In this document: positions 26,655-34,697 of the stretch, piece by piece | How positions within the stretch are numbered: position 1 is the first letter of the stretch | Layout: every line of letters starts with the position of its first letter | DNA from: Haloarcula limicola | Lineage (GTDB): Archaea > Halobacteriota > Halobacteria > Halobacteriales > Haloarculaceae | DNA length: 64,000 nucleotides | Assembly: GCF_010119205.1 (NCBI RefSeq) | Contig: NZ_WRXM01000003.1 | Location: forward strand, 1 to 64,000 | Direction: 5' to 3' | Program-made: the position numbers and the translations under genes | Notes under the pieces: generated by a model | Databases searched by the model: none | Told to the model about the DNA's origin: nothing | What the model saw: only the letters and a program-made list of their open reading frames with translations

Positions 26655-26671
26655 GTTCCGTTCTGGTGAAC
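26655..26671. promoter_or_regulatory. Operator palindrome GTTCM-N7-TGAAC, copy 1 (iclR promoter)
   Basis: GTTCCGTTCTGGTGAAC ends 3 nt before a TATA-like cctatatc (26675-26682), itself about 25 nt from the iclR ATG. Three further copies with the same 7-nt spacing lie downstream of iclR. The position directly upstream of the TATA/BRE suggests autoregulation by the encoded regulator. Confidence 0.65.
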
Positions 26672-26703
26672 AGACCTATATCCTAGGGCGTCGTAGCCGC
26701 GGT

Positions 26704-27465
26704 ATGCCACCGCAGGAGAACACGATAACTGCGACCAGAACGTCGTTCCGGGTGCTCGAGGCGCTCAAACGCCTCGACGGGGCGGGCGTGACGGCCGTGG
26801 CGACCGAACTGGACACCGCGAAGAGCACCGTCCACAATCACCTGCGGACGCTCGAAGACGAGGGCTACGTCACCTGCGAGGACGGGACCTACCGGGTCAG
26901 CCTCCGGTTTCTCGAACTCGGTGAGTACACCAGAAACCGGATGGACATCTACGAGAAGGCCCGCCCGGAGGTCGACTCGCTTGCCGAGGAGACGGGCGAG
27001 ATGGCGAACGCCGCCGTCGAAGAGCACGGCGAGGGCGTCTACATCACGCGCGCGGAGGGAACGCAGGCGGTCAGCGTCGACACGTACGCCGGCAAACGGG
27101 TGAAACTGCACTGCACGGCGCTCGGCAAGACGATTCTGGCCCAACTTCCCGAACAACGGGTCGACGCGATCCTCGAGACGCACGGGCTGCCCCGACGGAC
27201 GGAGAACACCATCACCGACGCCGACGAACTGAAAGCCGAACTCGACGAGATCCGCGACCGGGGGTACGCATACGACCGCGAGGAGCGACTGCCCGGCCTC
27301 CGGTGCGTGGCCGCTCCCGTCGTGGCCGACGACGGGAACCTCATCGCGGCGCTCTCCGTCTCGGGGCCGACGACCCGGATCAAGGGCGACCGCTTCCACG
27401 AGGAGATCCCGGAGCTACTTCGGTCCTCGGCAAACGTCATCGAGATAAACCTCGCCTATTCGTGA
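26704..27465 (+). CDS. IclR-family transcriptional regulator
   Basis: A 253-residue regulator with an N-terminal winged helix (about 10-70: SFRVLEALKRL ... TAKSTVHNHLRTLEDEGYV) and the C-terminal IclR effector domain (VEEHGEGVYITRAEG, KLHCTALGKTILAQLPEQ, GYAYDREERLPGLRCVAAPVV). In Haloferax volcanii the IclR-type XacR governs pentose oxidation; this gene sits in a comparable sugar cluster beside an HpcH-type aldolase and a xylose-dehydrogenase-like gene. Four copies of a GTTCM-N7-TGAAC palindrome, one at its own promoter and three before the aldolase gene, are candidate binding sites. Confidence 0.92.
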   Translation: MPPQENTITATRTSFRVLEALKRLDGAGVTAVATELDTAKSTVHNHLRTLEDEGYVTCEDGTYRVSLRFLELGEYTRNRMDIYEKARPEVDSLAEETGEMANAAVEEHGEGVYITRAEGTQAVSVDTYAGKRVKLHCTALGKTILAQLPEQRVDAILETHGLPRRTENTITDADELKAELDEIRDRGYAYDREERLPGLRCVAAPVVADDGNLIAALSVSGPTTRIKGDRFHEEIPELLRSSANVIEINLAYS

Positions 27466-27476
27466 CGTGCTACCAC

Positions 27477-27493
27477 GTTCCGCAGAACTGAAC
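27477..27493. promoter_or_regulatory. Operator palindrome, copy 2
   Basis: GTTCCGCAGAACTGAAC begins 12 nt after the iclR stop codon. It shares GCAGAACTGAAC with copy 4 and has the same 7-nt gap between half-sites as the other copies. Confidence 0.6.
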
Positions 27494-27721
27494 GGCTCGG
27501 TCTCGCCTCCCGTTTGGCCTGTCTCACCCTCGACTCCGAGTGACCCGTCAGAGACGGCCCCGCGAACACGGAGAACCCACCGAGCGTGCCACGAGACGAT
27601 GATATTTAGACCTAGAGACGCTTACGAGATGTTTCTTCGCAGTTATCCTGTGATTATTTCGCGGATCGCGATCGCGAACTCCATCGGTATCGGCCGCTGC
27701 GTTCGCTTTCACTAACCGTCC

Positions 27722-27738
27722 GTTCAGTACGAGTGAAC
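27722..27738. promoter_or_regulatory. Operator palindrome, copy 3
   Basis: GTTCAGTACGAGTGAAC has perfect GTTCA/TGAAC half-sites, 7-nt gap, 180 bp upstream of the aldolase start and close to an A/T-rich tract. Confidence 0.65.
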
Positions 27739-27839
27739 ACAGTCCTATGCAATAAATAGTTACGGTTGCTGCAGTCGGGATAACAATAGTACGCAAGTTA
27801 TTAGGAAATCGATCCGCCGTTCCGCACGACGGATTTCGT

Positions 27840-27856
27840 GTTCAGCAGAACTGAAC
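27840..27856. promoter_or_regulatory. Operator palindrome, copy 4 (aldolase promoter)
   Basis: GTTCAGCAGAACTGAAC has perfect half-sites that extend to 8-bp arms GTGTTCAG and CTGAACAC (27838-27858). It ends about 60 bp before the aldolase ATG, upstream of the likely TATA element, a position used by archaeal activators or by repressors acting through looping with copies 2 and 3. Confidence 0.7.
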
Positions 27857-27917
27857 ACCGTTCCGATCACACGCGATAAACGGTATCTTGATGCTGAGTG
27901 CTACCAATTTACACTAC

Positions 27918-28676
27918 ATGGTGTCTCCATCGCTCAGACGGCGGTTACTCGACGGGGAGACGGTCGTCGGCACGTTCCAGTTGCTGGACTCGCCGATGGC
28001 CGCCGAGATGGCCGGCGTCGCGGGGCTGGACTTCACGATTCTCGATCAGGAACACGGACCGCTGACCGCCGAGACGTGCGTCGCGATGTGTGCGGCCGCA
28101 CAGGGGGGCGGTGCCGAACCGGTCGTCCGCGTCCGGAACAACTCCGAGTCGGAGGTCCAACGCGCCCTCGACATCGGGGCCGCCGGGGTCGAGATCCCGC
28201 AGATAGAGACCGTCGAGCACGCCCGCGCGGCCGTCGAGCACGCCCGTTTCGACCCCCTCGGGTCGCGGGGGCTCTCTCCGAAGGTCCGCGCCGGCGGCTA
28301 CACCGGAAGCGACGACTTCACCGAGCGACAGAACGAGGAGACGGCCGTCATCGTCCACATCGAGGGAGAACGCGGCGTCGAGAATATCGGGGATATCGTC
28401 GGAGTCGAGGGTATCGACGTGCTGTTCCTCGGCCCCTACGATATCTCTCAGTCCATCGGGATTCCCGGACAGGTGCGAGACGAGCGCGTCGAGTCGCTCA
28501 TGGTCGAGGTCTGTGACCGCGCCGCCGACGCGGGGAAGGTCGTCGGGACGTACGCCGACGATGCCGAGATGGCCCGTCAGTGGATGGACGCGGGCGCGCA
28601 GTACGTCGCCGTCAGCGTCGACGGGACGCTCCTCACCCGCGCCTTCGAGGGCATCGCGGACGCGCTCGGGGAGTAG
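27918..28676 (+). CDS. HpcH/HpaI-type aldolase (2-keto-3-deoxy sugar acid aldolase-like)
   Basis: Class II, metal-dependent aldolase family that splits 2-keto-3-deoxy acids to pyruvate and an aldehyde. The 252-residue protein has GTFQLLDSPMAAEMAGVAGLDFTILDQEHGPL, the metal-site segment VIVHIEGERGVENI, DVLFLGPYDISQSIG and the C-terminal DAGAQYVAVSVDGTLL. The start at MVSPSLRRRLL fits family N-termini. It is preceded by three copies of a palindromic operator and followed at 66 bp by a sugar dehydrogenase gene, so it may take part in a non-phosphorylating branch of sugar acid cleavage. Confidence 0.88.
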   Translation: MVSPSLRRRLLDGETVVGTFQLLDSPMAAEMAGVAGLDFTILDQEHGPLTAETCVAMCAAAQGGGAEPVVRVRNNSESEVQRALDIGAAGVEIPQIETVEHARAAVEHARFDPLGSRGLSPKVRAGGYTGSDDFTERQNEETAVIVHIEGERGVENIGDIVGVEGIDVLFLGPYDISQSIGIPGQVRDERVESLMVEVCDRAADAGKVVGTYADDAEMARQWMDAGAQYVAVSVDGTLLTRAFEGIADALGE

Positions 28677-28742
28677 GATCCGGGGTCGTGCTCGATAGCA
28701 ACTGCCCGACATTTCTTTTAGCCCCGCGACCGATTGACCGAT

Positions 28743-29825
28743 ATGGACCTATCGGCGCTACTCGGCGACTTCGACCACCGCGACTGGCAGGACGTGACCG
28801 AGACGGACGACCCGATCCGCTTCGCCATGATCGGCGTCGGCTGGTGGACCCGCGAGCAGGCGATGCCGGCCGTCGAGTCGAGCGCCCTCTGTGAGACGAC
28901 CGTGCTGGTCAGCGGCGACCGGGAGAAAGCCGAGGACGTGGCGGCCGGTTCCGAAACCGTCGAGCACGCCATCACCTACGAAGAGTTCCACGCTGGCGAG
29001 GCCAGCGACGCCTACGACGCCGTTTACGTCGTGACGCCGAACGCCTACCACCTCGAATACGTCGAGACGGCGGCCGAACTCGGCAAGGCGATCCTCTGCG
29101 AGAAGCCGATGGAGGCGACCATCGAACGCGCGGAGCGGATGGTCGAGGTCTGTGCGGACCGCGACGCGACGCTGATGATCGCCTACCGGATGCAGACCGA
29201 ACCCGCGGTCCGTCGCGCGAAAGACCTGATCGACGGGGGGTACATCGGCGACCCGGTGTTCGTCCACGGCAACATGACCGAGCCGATTCTGGAGCTGGTC
29301 CCCGACCCCGACCAGTGGCGGCTCGACTGGGACGCCTCGGGCGGCTGTGCGGCGATGGACATCGGCATCTACTCGCTCAACACCGCTCGCTTCCTGTTGG
29401 ACGCTGACCCCCTCCGAGTTCAGGGTTCCGTTGCGTCCGTCCAAGAGGAGTTCGAGGACGTGCCCGACGAACACGCCGCCTTTCAGGTCACGTTCCCCGA
29501 CCACGTCTTCGCGCTCTGTACCGCCAGCCAGAACGCGGCGATGGCGAGTCATATCCGCGTCACCGGCACCGAGGGACAGGTCCGCGTCGAACCGGCCTTC
29601 TACCCGTGGGACGACCGGAAGCTCCACGTCTCCGTCGGCGACACCGACACCGAGATCGAGTTCGAGCAGATCGACCAGATGGAGGAGGAGTTCGAGTACT
29701 TCGCGCACTGTCTCCTGACCGACACCGACCCCCACCCGGACGGCGAACACGGGCTGACCGATATCCGGACGATAAAGGCCGTCTACCACGCCGCTGAGTC
29801 GGGACGCGCGGTCGACCTCGACTGA
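28743..29825 (+). CDS. Gfo/Idh/MocA-family sugar dehydrogenase, D-xylose 1-dehydrogenase-like
   Basis: NAD(P)-dependent sugar oxidoreductase of 360 residues: Rossmann motif AMIGVGWWT, cofactor/active-site motif ILCEKPMEAT and the conserved YRMQTEPAVRRAKDLID and DIGIYSLNTARFLL segments. Its length and features match, from memory, the xylose dehydrogenase of Haloferax/Haloarcula, which makes xylonate or its lactone in the oxidative pentose pathway. A TATA-like cttttagcc about 25 nt upstream supports a leaderless ATG; an earlier in-frame TTG is unlikely. A related but distinct Gfo/Idh gene lies at 37,694. Confidence 0.87.
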   Translation: MDLSALLGDFDHRDWQDVTETDDPIRFAMIGVGWWTREQAMPAVESSALCETTVLVSGDREKAEDVAAGSETVEHAITYEEFHAGEASDAYDAVYVVTPNAYHLEYVETAAELGKAILCEKPMEATIERAERMVEVCADRDATLMIAYRMQTEPAVRRAKDLIDGGYIGDPVFVHGNMTEPILELVPDPDQWRLDWDASGGCAAMDIGIYSLNTARFLLDADPLRVQGSVASVQEEFEDVPDEHAAFQVTFPDHVFALCTASQNAAMASHIRVTGTEGQVRVEPAFYPWDDRKLHVSVGDTDTEIEFEQIDQMEEEFEYFAHCLLTDTDPHPDGEHGLTDIRTIKAVYHAAESGRAVDLD

Positions 29826-29841
29826 GGCGGCGACCGAGCGG

Positions 29842-30927
29842 TCAGCCGAAGTACTCGCTGAGGTAGTTCGAGGCGTTGTCCTGCGTGACCTCCAGCCCCT
29901 CGATGACGATAGTGTCCTCGACGGACTCGCCGGCGAGGTGGGCCTTCCCGCTCTCGATGGCCGTGTTGACCATCTCCTCGGGGAGTTGGGCGATGGTGCC
30001 GTAGTACTGGTTGTCGGCGAACAGTTGTACCCACGCCTCGGTGCCGTCGATGCCGGTGACGGGCACCGACATGTCGGCGTTGTTGAGCGCCTGATGCGCG
30101 CCGAGGGCCATCAGGTCGTTCTGGCAGAACACGCCGTCGATCTCGTCGCCGTACTGCGTGATGAAGTCCTCCATCACGCTCAGGGCGTTCTGCGTCGAGA
30201 ACTCGCCGGTCTGACTGGCGAGGCGGTTCAGGCTGTCGTTGTCGTCGACGGCCTGCTGGAACCCCTCGCCGCGCTCGTTCGTCACGCTCGCGCCCGGGGT
30301 CCCCTCCAGCTGGACGACGTTGTAAGTGTCGGCGTCGCCGCTCTCCTGCATGAACGAGAGGCAGAGCTCGGTCGAGCGCTGGCCGAGCTGGACGTTGTCG
30401 GAGGCGACGTACGTGACCGTCTCTCCCTGTGCGACGTTGCGGTCGATGGCGACGACGGGGATGCCCGCCTCGTTGGCCTGCCGGATGGCGTTGATGACGC
30501 CCTCGGCCGTGATCGCCGAGATCATCAGGAAGTCAACCTCGTTCGAGATGGCGGCCTCGACGTCCGAGACCTGTTGGCTCTGGGAGTTGCCGGCGTCGTA
30601 GAACGCCGACTCGTTGGATATCATTCCGTCGCTCTTGGCCTGGTTGAAGGCGTTCTCCATCCGCGCGAAGAACGTGAACTCGAGCGACGGCACCGAGAGC
30701 GCGACGGTCGGTGTGGACCCACCGCCGGTCGTCCCCTCTTCGGTCCCCTCGGTGGTCCCGGTACCACCGTCACCGCCGTCGCCGGTCGTTTCGGTACCGC
30801 CGTCACCGGCGGTTCCATCGCCGCCATCACCGCCGTCGCCGCCGTCACCACCGCACCCGGCGAGCAGGGCTGTTCCGGCGATCGCGCCGCTGCGGATGAA
30901 CGTCCGTCTACGGATGTCTCGTGACAT
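29842..30927 (-). CDS. Sugar ABC transporter solute-binding lipoprotein (RbsB-like), second CUT2 system
   Basis: Extracellular sugar receptor of 361 residues: twin-arginine signal IRRRTFIRSG, lipobox LLAGC (Cys 25), a GGD-repeat linker to about 71, and a type 1 periplasmic-binding domain (FLMISAITAEGVINAIRQANEAGIPVVAIDRNV, GEGFQQAVDDND, GVFCQNDLMALGAHQALNNADM, GIDGTEAWVQLF), typical of ribose/galactose-binding proteins. It ends 17 bp from the convergent xylose-dehydrogenase-like gene. Permease gene is 72 bp upstream on the same strand. Confidence 0.92.
   Translation of the reverse strand: MSRDIRRRTFIRSGAIAGTALLAGCGGDGGDGGDGGDGTAGDGGTETTGDGGDGGTGTTEGTEEGTTGGGSTPTVALSVPSLEFTFFARMENAFNQAKSDGMISNESAFYDAGNSQSQQVSDVEAAISNEVDFLMISAITAEGVINAIRQANEAGIPVVAIDRNVAQGETVTYVASDNVQLGQRSTELCLSFMQESGDADTYNVVQLEGTPGASVTNERGEGFQQAVDDNDSLNRLASQTGEFSTQNALSVMEDFITQYGDEIDGVFCQNDLMALGAHQALNNADMSVPVTGIDGTEAWVQLFADNQYYGTIAQLPEEMVNTAIESGKAHLAGESVEDTIVIEGLEVTQDNASNYLSEYFG
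30715..30852. repeat. GGD/GGT-repeat linker coding region
   Basis: GC-rich triplet-repeat tract encoding the flexible Gly/Asp/Thr/Glu linker of the binding lipoprotein; compositionally like the tract at 24,565-24,675. Confidence 0.8.
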
Positions 30928-30950
30928 ACGCTAGCGTGTTTCGCGCCGTC

Positions 30951-30984
30951 GATTAAAAGAAGTATCGGTAAATACGACGTATTT
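30951..30984 (-). promoter_or_regulatory. Promoter of the second CUT2 binding-protein gene with upstream palindrome
   Basis: On the minus strand tcttttaatc (30951-30960) is a TATA-like box 24-33 nt before the ATG at 30927. Directly upstream, at 30970-30984, is the inverted repeat AAATAC-GAC-GTATTT. A site just upstream of TATA fits an activator. Confidence 0.45.
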
Positions 30985-30999
30985 CTCAGTTATCGATTC

Positions 31000-31986
31000 T
31001 CAGTCCTGCCCGACGACGTTCGCGAGGACGGCGAGCATCAGGACGATGCCCTGTGCGACCAGTCGCCCGGAGGGGTCGACGCCCATGAGGTTCAACCCGT
31101 TCCCGAGGACACCGAGGATGAGGACGCCGATGAGCGTCCCGACCATGTTGCCCGACCCGCCGAAGAGGTTGGCACCGCCGAGGATGACCGCGGCGATGGG
31201 CGGGAGCAAGAGGCTCGCGCCCATCGTTGGGACGGCGCTGCCGAGGCGACCGAGCGTCACCAGCCCGGCGATGGCCGCGAAGATGCCCGAGATGACGAGC
31301 GTGCCCATCCGGACCGCCATGACGTTGATACCCATGCGCTCGGCGGCGGTGCGGTCGCCGCCGACGGCGTAGATGTAGAGGCCGAACTTCGTGTAGGAGA
31401 GTATCAACTGCGAGACGACGAGCAGGGAGAGGAAGACGAGGACGATGCTCGGGAAGCCGAAGACGCTGGAGCCGCCGATGGCCGTTATCGACTCCGGCAG
31501 GCCGATGATGGGACGGTTGTTGGAGACGATGAGGCCGAAGCCGTCCGCGAGGAAGAGCATCGCCAGCGTCGTCATGAAGGAGGGGACGCCGAAGCGGGCG
31601 GTGACGTATCCCGAGACGGTCCCGAACGCCGCGCCGAGGGCCAGTCCGGCGAGGATGGCGAGCGGCACCGGGACGGCGAACCCCTCAAAGAGCCGCGCGC
31701 CGACCGCGAGCGTCGCGATGGTCAGTCCCGAGACTTCCATCACCTGCGCGATGCTCAGGTCGATCTCGGCACAGAGGATGGGAAACGTCACGCCGATGGC
31801 CATGATTCCGATTATCGACACTTGCTGGAGGACGTTCACCTGGTTGCCGACCGTGAGAAATCGGTCGTTCAGGAGCGCGAACGCCACGTACAACCCCACG
31901 AGCCCGATGATCGGCCCGTACTGACTGATGGCGCTGATCGTCAGTCGGTCCCGAAAGGGCGAGACGTCGGCTACCGATTGCGACAT
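31000..31986 (-). CDS. Sugar ABC transporter permease (RbsC-like), second CUT2 system
   Basis: Polytopic membrane protein of 328 residues with about eight to ten helices and RbsC landmarks: ILCAEIDLSIAQVMEVSGLTIA, FGTVSGYVTARFGVPSFMTTLAMLFLADG, LLLPPIAAVILGGANLFGGSGNMVGT. A tattatatc TATA box at 32010-32019 gives it its own leaderless promoter. The matching ATPase gene is encoded divergently 130 bp away rather than in the same operon. Confidence 0.93.
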   Translation of the reverse strand: MSQSVADVSPFRDRLTISAISQYGPIIGLVGLYVAFALLNDRFLTVGNQVNVLQQVSIIGIMAIGVTFPILCAEIDLSIAQVMEVSGLTIATLAVGARLFEGFAVPVPLAILAGLALGAAFGTVSGYVTARFGVPSFMTTLAMLFLADGFGLIVSNNRPIIGLPESITAIGGSSVFGFPSIVLVFLSLLVVSQLILSYTKFGLYIYAVGGDRTAAERMGINVMAVRMGTLVISGIFAAIAGLVTLGRLGSAVPTMGASLLLPPIAAVILGGANLFGGSGNMVGTLIGVLILGVLGNGLNLMGVDPSGRLVAQGIVLMLAVLANVVGQD

Positions 31987-32009
31987 GCGAGGTTCGTTTC
32001 GACGGCGAG

Positions 32010-32019
32010 ATATTATATC
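32010..32019 (-). promoter_or_regulatory. TATA box for the permease gene
   Basis: gatatAATATc-like A/T run about 24-33 nt upstream of the permease ATG at 31986 on the minus strand. Confidence 0.45.
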
Positions 32020-32094
32020 TTTGGGGGTTGTGAACTCTCAACATGGGCCGATGCGCCTCGTTCCCCGGAGACGGCTAGACCGAACGCTTTTACT

Positions 32095-32112
32095 GGTACG
32101 TGAACACGTACC
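32095..32112. promoter_or_regulatory. 18-bp perfect palindromic operator before the ATPase gene
   Basis: GGTACGTG-AA-CACGTACC is a perfect inverted repeat that lies between a TATA-like cgctttta (about 32,085-32,092) and the ATG at 32117. A protein bound there would cover the transcription start, so a repressor is expected. No second copy was seen elsewhere in the window. Confidence 0.65.
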
Positions 32113-32116
32113 GCAC

Positions 32117-32914
32117 ATGACGCAGCCCACTCAGAGCGACGCGGACCACATCGTCGAGATGGAGGGAATCACCAAGACCTTCGGCGAAGTGGTCGCGCTG
32201 CGGGACGTGACGTTCGAACTCCGGCGGAACGAGGTGCTCGCGCTGGCGGGCGACAACGGGGCCGGGAAGTCGACGCTCATCAAGTGTCTGGCCGGCGCGC
32301 TCAGACCGGACTCGGGGACGATCCGCGTGGACGGCGAGGTCGTCGAGATACGGAATCCGCGACAGGCGAAGGAACTGGGCATCGAGACGACGTTTCAGGA
32401 CCTCGCGGTCGCGGGGAACCTCACCGTCGCGCAGAACATCTTCCTGGGACGCGAGGAAGTCACGGGGCCGAACACGATGTTGGGCGTCCTCGACAAGCGC
32501 GCGATGCGCGAACGCGCCCGCGAACTCTTAGAGGACTTGGAGATCCGCGTCGACGTAGACGAGAAGGTCGCGAACCTCTCGGGCGGCGAGCGGCAGCTGG
32601 TGAGCATCTCGCGGACGCTGCTCTCGGACCCGAAGATCGTCATCATGGACGAACCGACGAGCGCCCTCTCCGTCGAGGGGGCCGAGCGCGTCCTCGAACT
32701 CATCTCGCAGATGCAGAACCAGGGCATCTCGATAATCCTCATCTCGCACAACCTAGATTATGTCCAGCGGGCGGCAGACCGCATCCATATCCTCCATCAG
32801 GGCCACAGCGCGGGCGTCATCGACGGCCCGACCGCGGACCGGGACGACATCGTCAGTCGGATGGTCGGCGGCATGCCCGACGAGGAACGGGGCGAACGGC
32901 CCGCCGACGTCTGA
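32117..32914 (+). CDS. Sugar ABC transporter ATP-binding protein (CUT2 type, single domain), second system
   Basis: A 265-residue ATPase with ITKTFGEVVALRDVTFEL, Walker A GDNGAGKST, Q-loop TTFQDLAV, signature ANLSGGERQLVSISRTL, Walker B KIVIMDEPTSALS and switch His IILISHNLD. As in the first CUT2 system there is one ABC domain rather than the fused pair of RbsA. It is divergent from its presumed partner permease and controlled by a separate promoter with an 18-bp palindrome. The start MTQPTQSDAD is chosen by the promoter position; the frame is open for 63 codons upstream. Confidence 0.92.
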   Translation: MTQPTQSDADHIVEMEGITKTFGEVVALRDVTFELRRNEVLALAGDNGAGKSTLIKCLAGALRPDSGTIRVDGEVVEIRNPRQAKELGIETTFQDLAVAGNLTVAQNIFLGREEVTGPNTMLGVLDKRAMRERARELLEDLEIRVDVDEKVANLSGGERQLVSISRTLLSDPKIVIMDEPTSALSVEGAERVLELISQMQNQGISIILISHNLDYVQRAADRIHILHQGHSAGVIDGPTADRDDIVSRMVGGMPDEERGERPADV

Positions 32915-32927
32915 GTGGGACTCCCCG

Positions 32928-33383
32928 CTACTCCTGCTTGACGTACAGGACCGGAACCGGCGCGTTCAACAGCACCTGCTGGGCGTGGTCGCCGAACATC
33001 GCCTTCCCCGCCGGCGACCGCTTCGTCCCGCTGACGACGACCACGTCCGCGTCAAACTCGTCGACTTTGCGGACGACCTGGTCCGAGGGCTGTCCGCCGG
33101 CGACGCCGCGGATCTCGAAGTCGATGCCCCGGTCCTCGAATCGGTCCGCGGGGACGCGCACGCTGTCGTGGCGCTCCGCGACCTCGTCCGGCGAGAGGCC
33201 GCCGCTGGTCTGGTCGACGCCCATCTGGTCCAGCAGGTCGTCGTACTCGTCGCGCGGGAACACGTACAGGACGTACACCGTCGCGCCCGCCGGCTCGGCG
33301 ATGTCCGCGGCGGCGTCGACGAGGCCGTCGAGGGAGTCCCAGTCGTCCGGTCCGACCGACAACAGGATTCGTTCGAGTGCCAT
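32928..33383 (-). CDS. Universal stress protein (UspA) family
   Basis: Single Usp domain of 151 residues: N-terminal ALERILLSVGPDDWDSLDGLVDAA, a central variable region, and the C-terminal ADVVVVSGTKRSPAGKAMFGDHAQQVLLNAPVPVLYVK, which holds the G-x2-G-x9-G-(S/N) nucleotide-binding pattern in altered form. The gene ends 14 bp from the convergent ATPase gene. A palindromic CAATTAATTG (33405-33414) is at TATA distance. Haloarchaea often encode Usp proteins beside transporters. Confidence 0.88.
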   Translation of the reverse strand: MALERILLSVGPDDWDSLDGLVDAAADIAEPAGATVYVLYVFPRDEYDDLLDQMGVDQTSGGLSPDEVAERHDSVRVPADRFEDRGIDFEIRGVAGGQPSDQVVRKVDEFDADVVVVSGTKRSPAGKAMFGDHAQQVLLNAPVPVLYVKQE

Positions 33384-33404
33384 GCGTCCGATTCACCGCT
33401 GTCT

Positions 33405-33414
33405 CAATTAATTG
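33405..33414 (-). promoter_or_regulatory. TATA-like palindrome for uspA-type gene
   Basis: CAATTAATTG lies 22-31 nt upstream of the ATG at 33383. Confidence 0.4.
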
Positions 33415-33459
33415 TTTTGGGCGGCGCTCGTCGCTCGGGAAGCGCGGCACTCGGCGGCG

Positions 33460-34626
33460 CTACTGGTACTCCCGAGTGCCGAGTCGGTTGTCCTCGATGT
33501 AGTCCCAGTCGTACTCGACGCCCAGCCCCGGGCCGTCTGGAACCGGCACCGTGCCGTCGTCGTCTATCGCGTCCAGCGAATCGCGGTAGTCGCCCGCGTA
33601 CACCGGCGGCGTCGTGTTCGGGGCGTCGGGGTGAACGAGCGCCATCTCGTAGTAGTTCGCGTTTCGCGCGGCGGCCAGACACTGCCGCTGGGCGGGGCCG
33701 GGCGCGTGGAACTCCACGTCGAGGCCGAACCCCTCGGCGGCGCTCGCGATCTTCATCGCGCCCGTGATGCCCCCGTCGTACTCTGGATCGGCGCGGACGA
33801 AGTCGGTGGCTTCCGCGGCGACGAAATCCGTATGCGGTTCGAGCCCGCGGACGTGTTCGGTCTGGAGGATCGGCGTGTCCAGCGCCTGTCGTAACTTCCG
33901 GTGGCCGTGCTGAGAGATTCCGCCGTCGCGGTACGGGTCCTCGTACCAGAGATAGCCGTAGTCGTCGCAGGCCCGACCGACCTGTAATGCTTCGGCCCAC
34001 GTATCGAGGTCACAGGCCGGGTCGACCATCAGGTCCATCTCCTCGCCCACCCGGTCGCCGACGGCGCGAACGGTCGCTTCCAGCAGGTCGGGGTCGCGCC
34101 AGTCGCCGTCCCAGCCGTGTACTTTGTACCCGGGATATCCACGTTCCAGACACTCCTCGGCGAAGTCGGCGTACGCCGCCGGCGAGTCGAGCCCGCCGCT
34201 CCGGTCGCCCTGATACGTCGAGGCGTAGGTCGGCAACCGCTCGCGGTAGCTCCCGAGCAGTTCGTGAATCGGCGCGTCGTGGTACTTGCCGGCGAAGTCC
34301 CAGAGCGCGATGTCGATGGGACCGATGCCCATCCGATCGTACTTCCGGAGCGCGCGTTTCATCTCGCTCCAGTGGCGTTCCCGCCGAAGCGGGTCTCTGC
34401 CGACGAGGTAATCGGCGATCATATTTATCTGGGCCGTCCCCGGCGAGTTACTCCCGACGTACTCGCCGACCAGCCCGTCGCTCACCTCGACCCGGACGGC
34501 GAAGAGGCTCCGATCCATCGCGTTCCCGGGGTCGTAGACGACGTCGAACCCGCCGGGCGGCGTTCCCACGTCTTCGAGCGGATAGCTGAACTCGGTCGTT
34601 TCGATTCGGTCGATAGTCGCCGCCAT
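33460..34626 (-). CDS. Enolase-superfamily sugar acid dehydratase, paralogue 1
   Basis: Mandelate racemase/muconate lactonising enzyme family, 388 residues. The barrel carries K168-V-H170 in place of the common K-x-K, metal ligands D202 (VDPACD), E229 (YEDP) and E257 (TEH), D280 in RADPEYDGG and H307 in EFHAPGPAQRQ. Such enzymes remove water from aldonic acids to give 2-keto-3-deoxy acids; the Haloferax xylonate/arabinonate dehydratase belongs to the same superfamily. It is about three quarters identical in many blocks to the gene at 36,512 on the other strand; the pair probably differ in sugar preference. Amidohydrolase and SDR genes lie between them. Confidence 0.88.
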   Translation of the reverse strand: MAATIDRIETTEFSYPLEDVGTPPGGFDVVYDPGNAMDRSLFAVRVEVSDGLVGEYVGSNSPGTAQINMIADYLVGRDPLRRERHWSEMKRALRKYDRMGIGPIDIALWDFAGKYHDAPIHELLGSYRERLPTYASTYQGDRSGGLDSPAAYADFAEECLERGYPGYKVHGWDGDWRDPDLLEATVRAVGDRVGEEMDLMVDPACDLDTWAEALQVGRACDDYGYLWYEDPYRDGGISQHGHRKLRQALDTPILQTEHVRGLEPHTDFVAAEATDFVRADPEYDGGITGAMKIASAAEGFGLDVEFHAPGPAQRQCLAAARNANYYEMALVHPDAPNTTPPVYAGDYRDSLDAIDDDGTVPVPDGPGLGVEYDWDYIEDNRLGTREYQ

Positions 34627-34697
34627 AACAGCGTATCAACGCGCCGAGGTAAATCGCTGTGGGTGAGCGCTGCACCCGCAGACGCCGCCCGTCGCCG

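Larger units (their letters stand above)
27466..27917. other. Regulatory intergenic region between iclR and aldolase gene
   Basis: The 452 bp hold no credible gene. Three copies of the GTTCM-N7-TGAAC palindrome are spread across it, and the segment from about 27,600 to 27,800 is rich in A/T. A promoter for the aldolase gene is likely in the last 60 bp (for example acgcgataaacgg at 27,872 onward). Confidence 0.6.
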
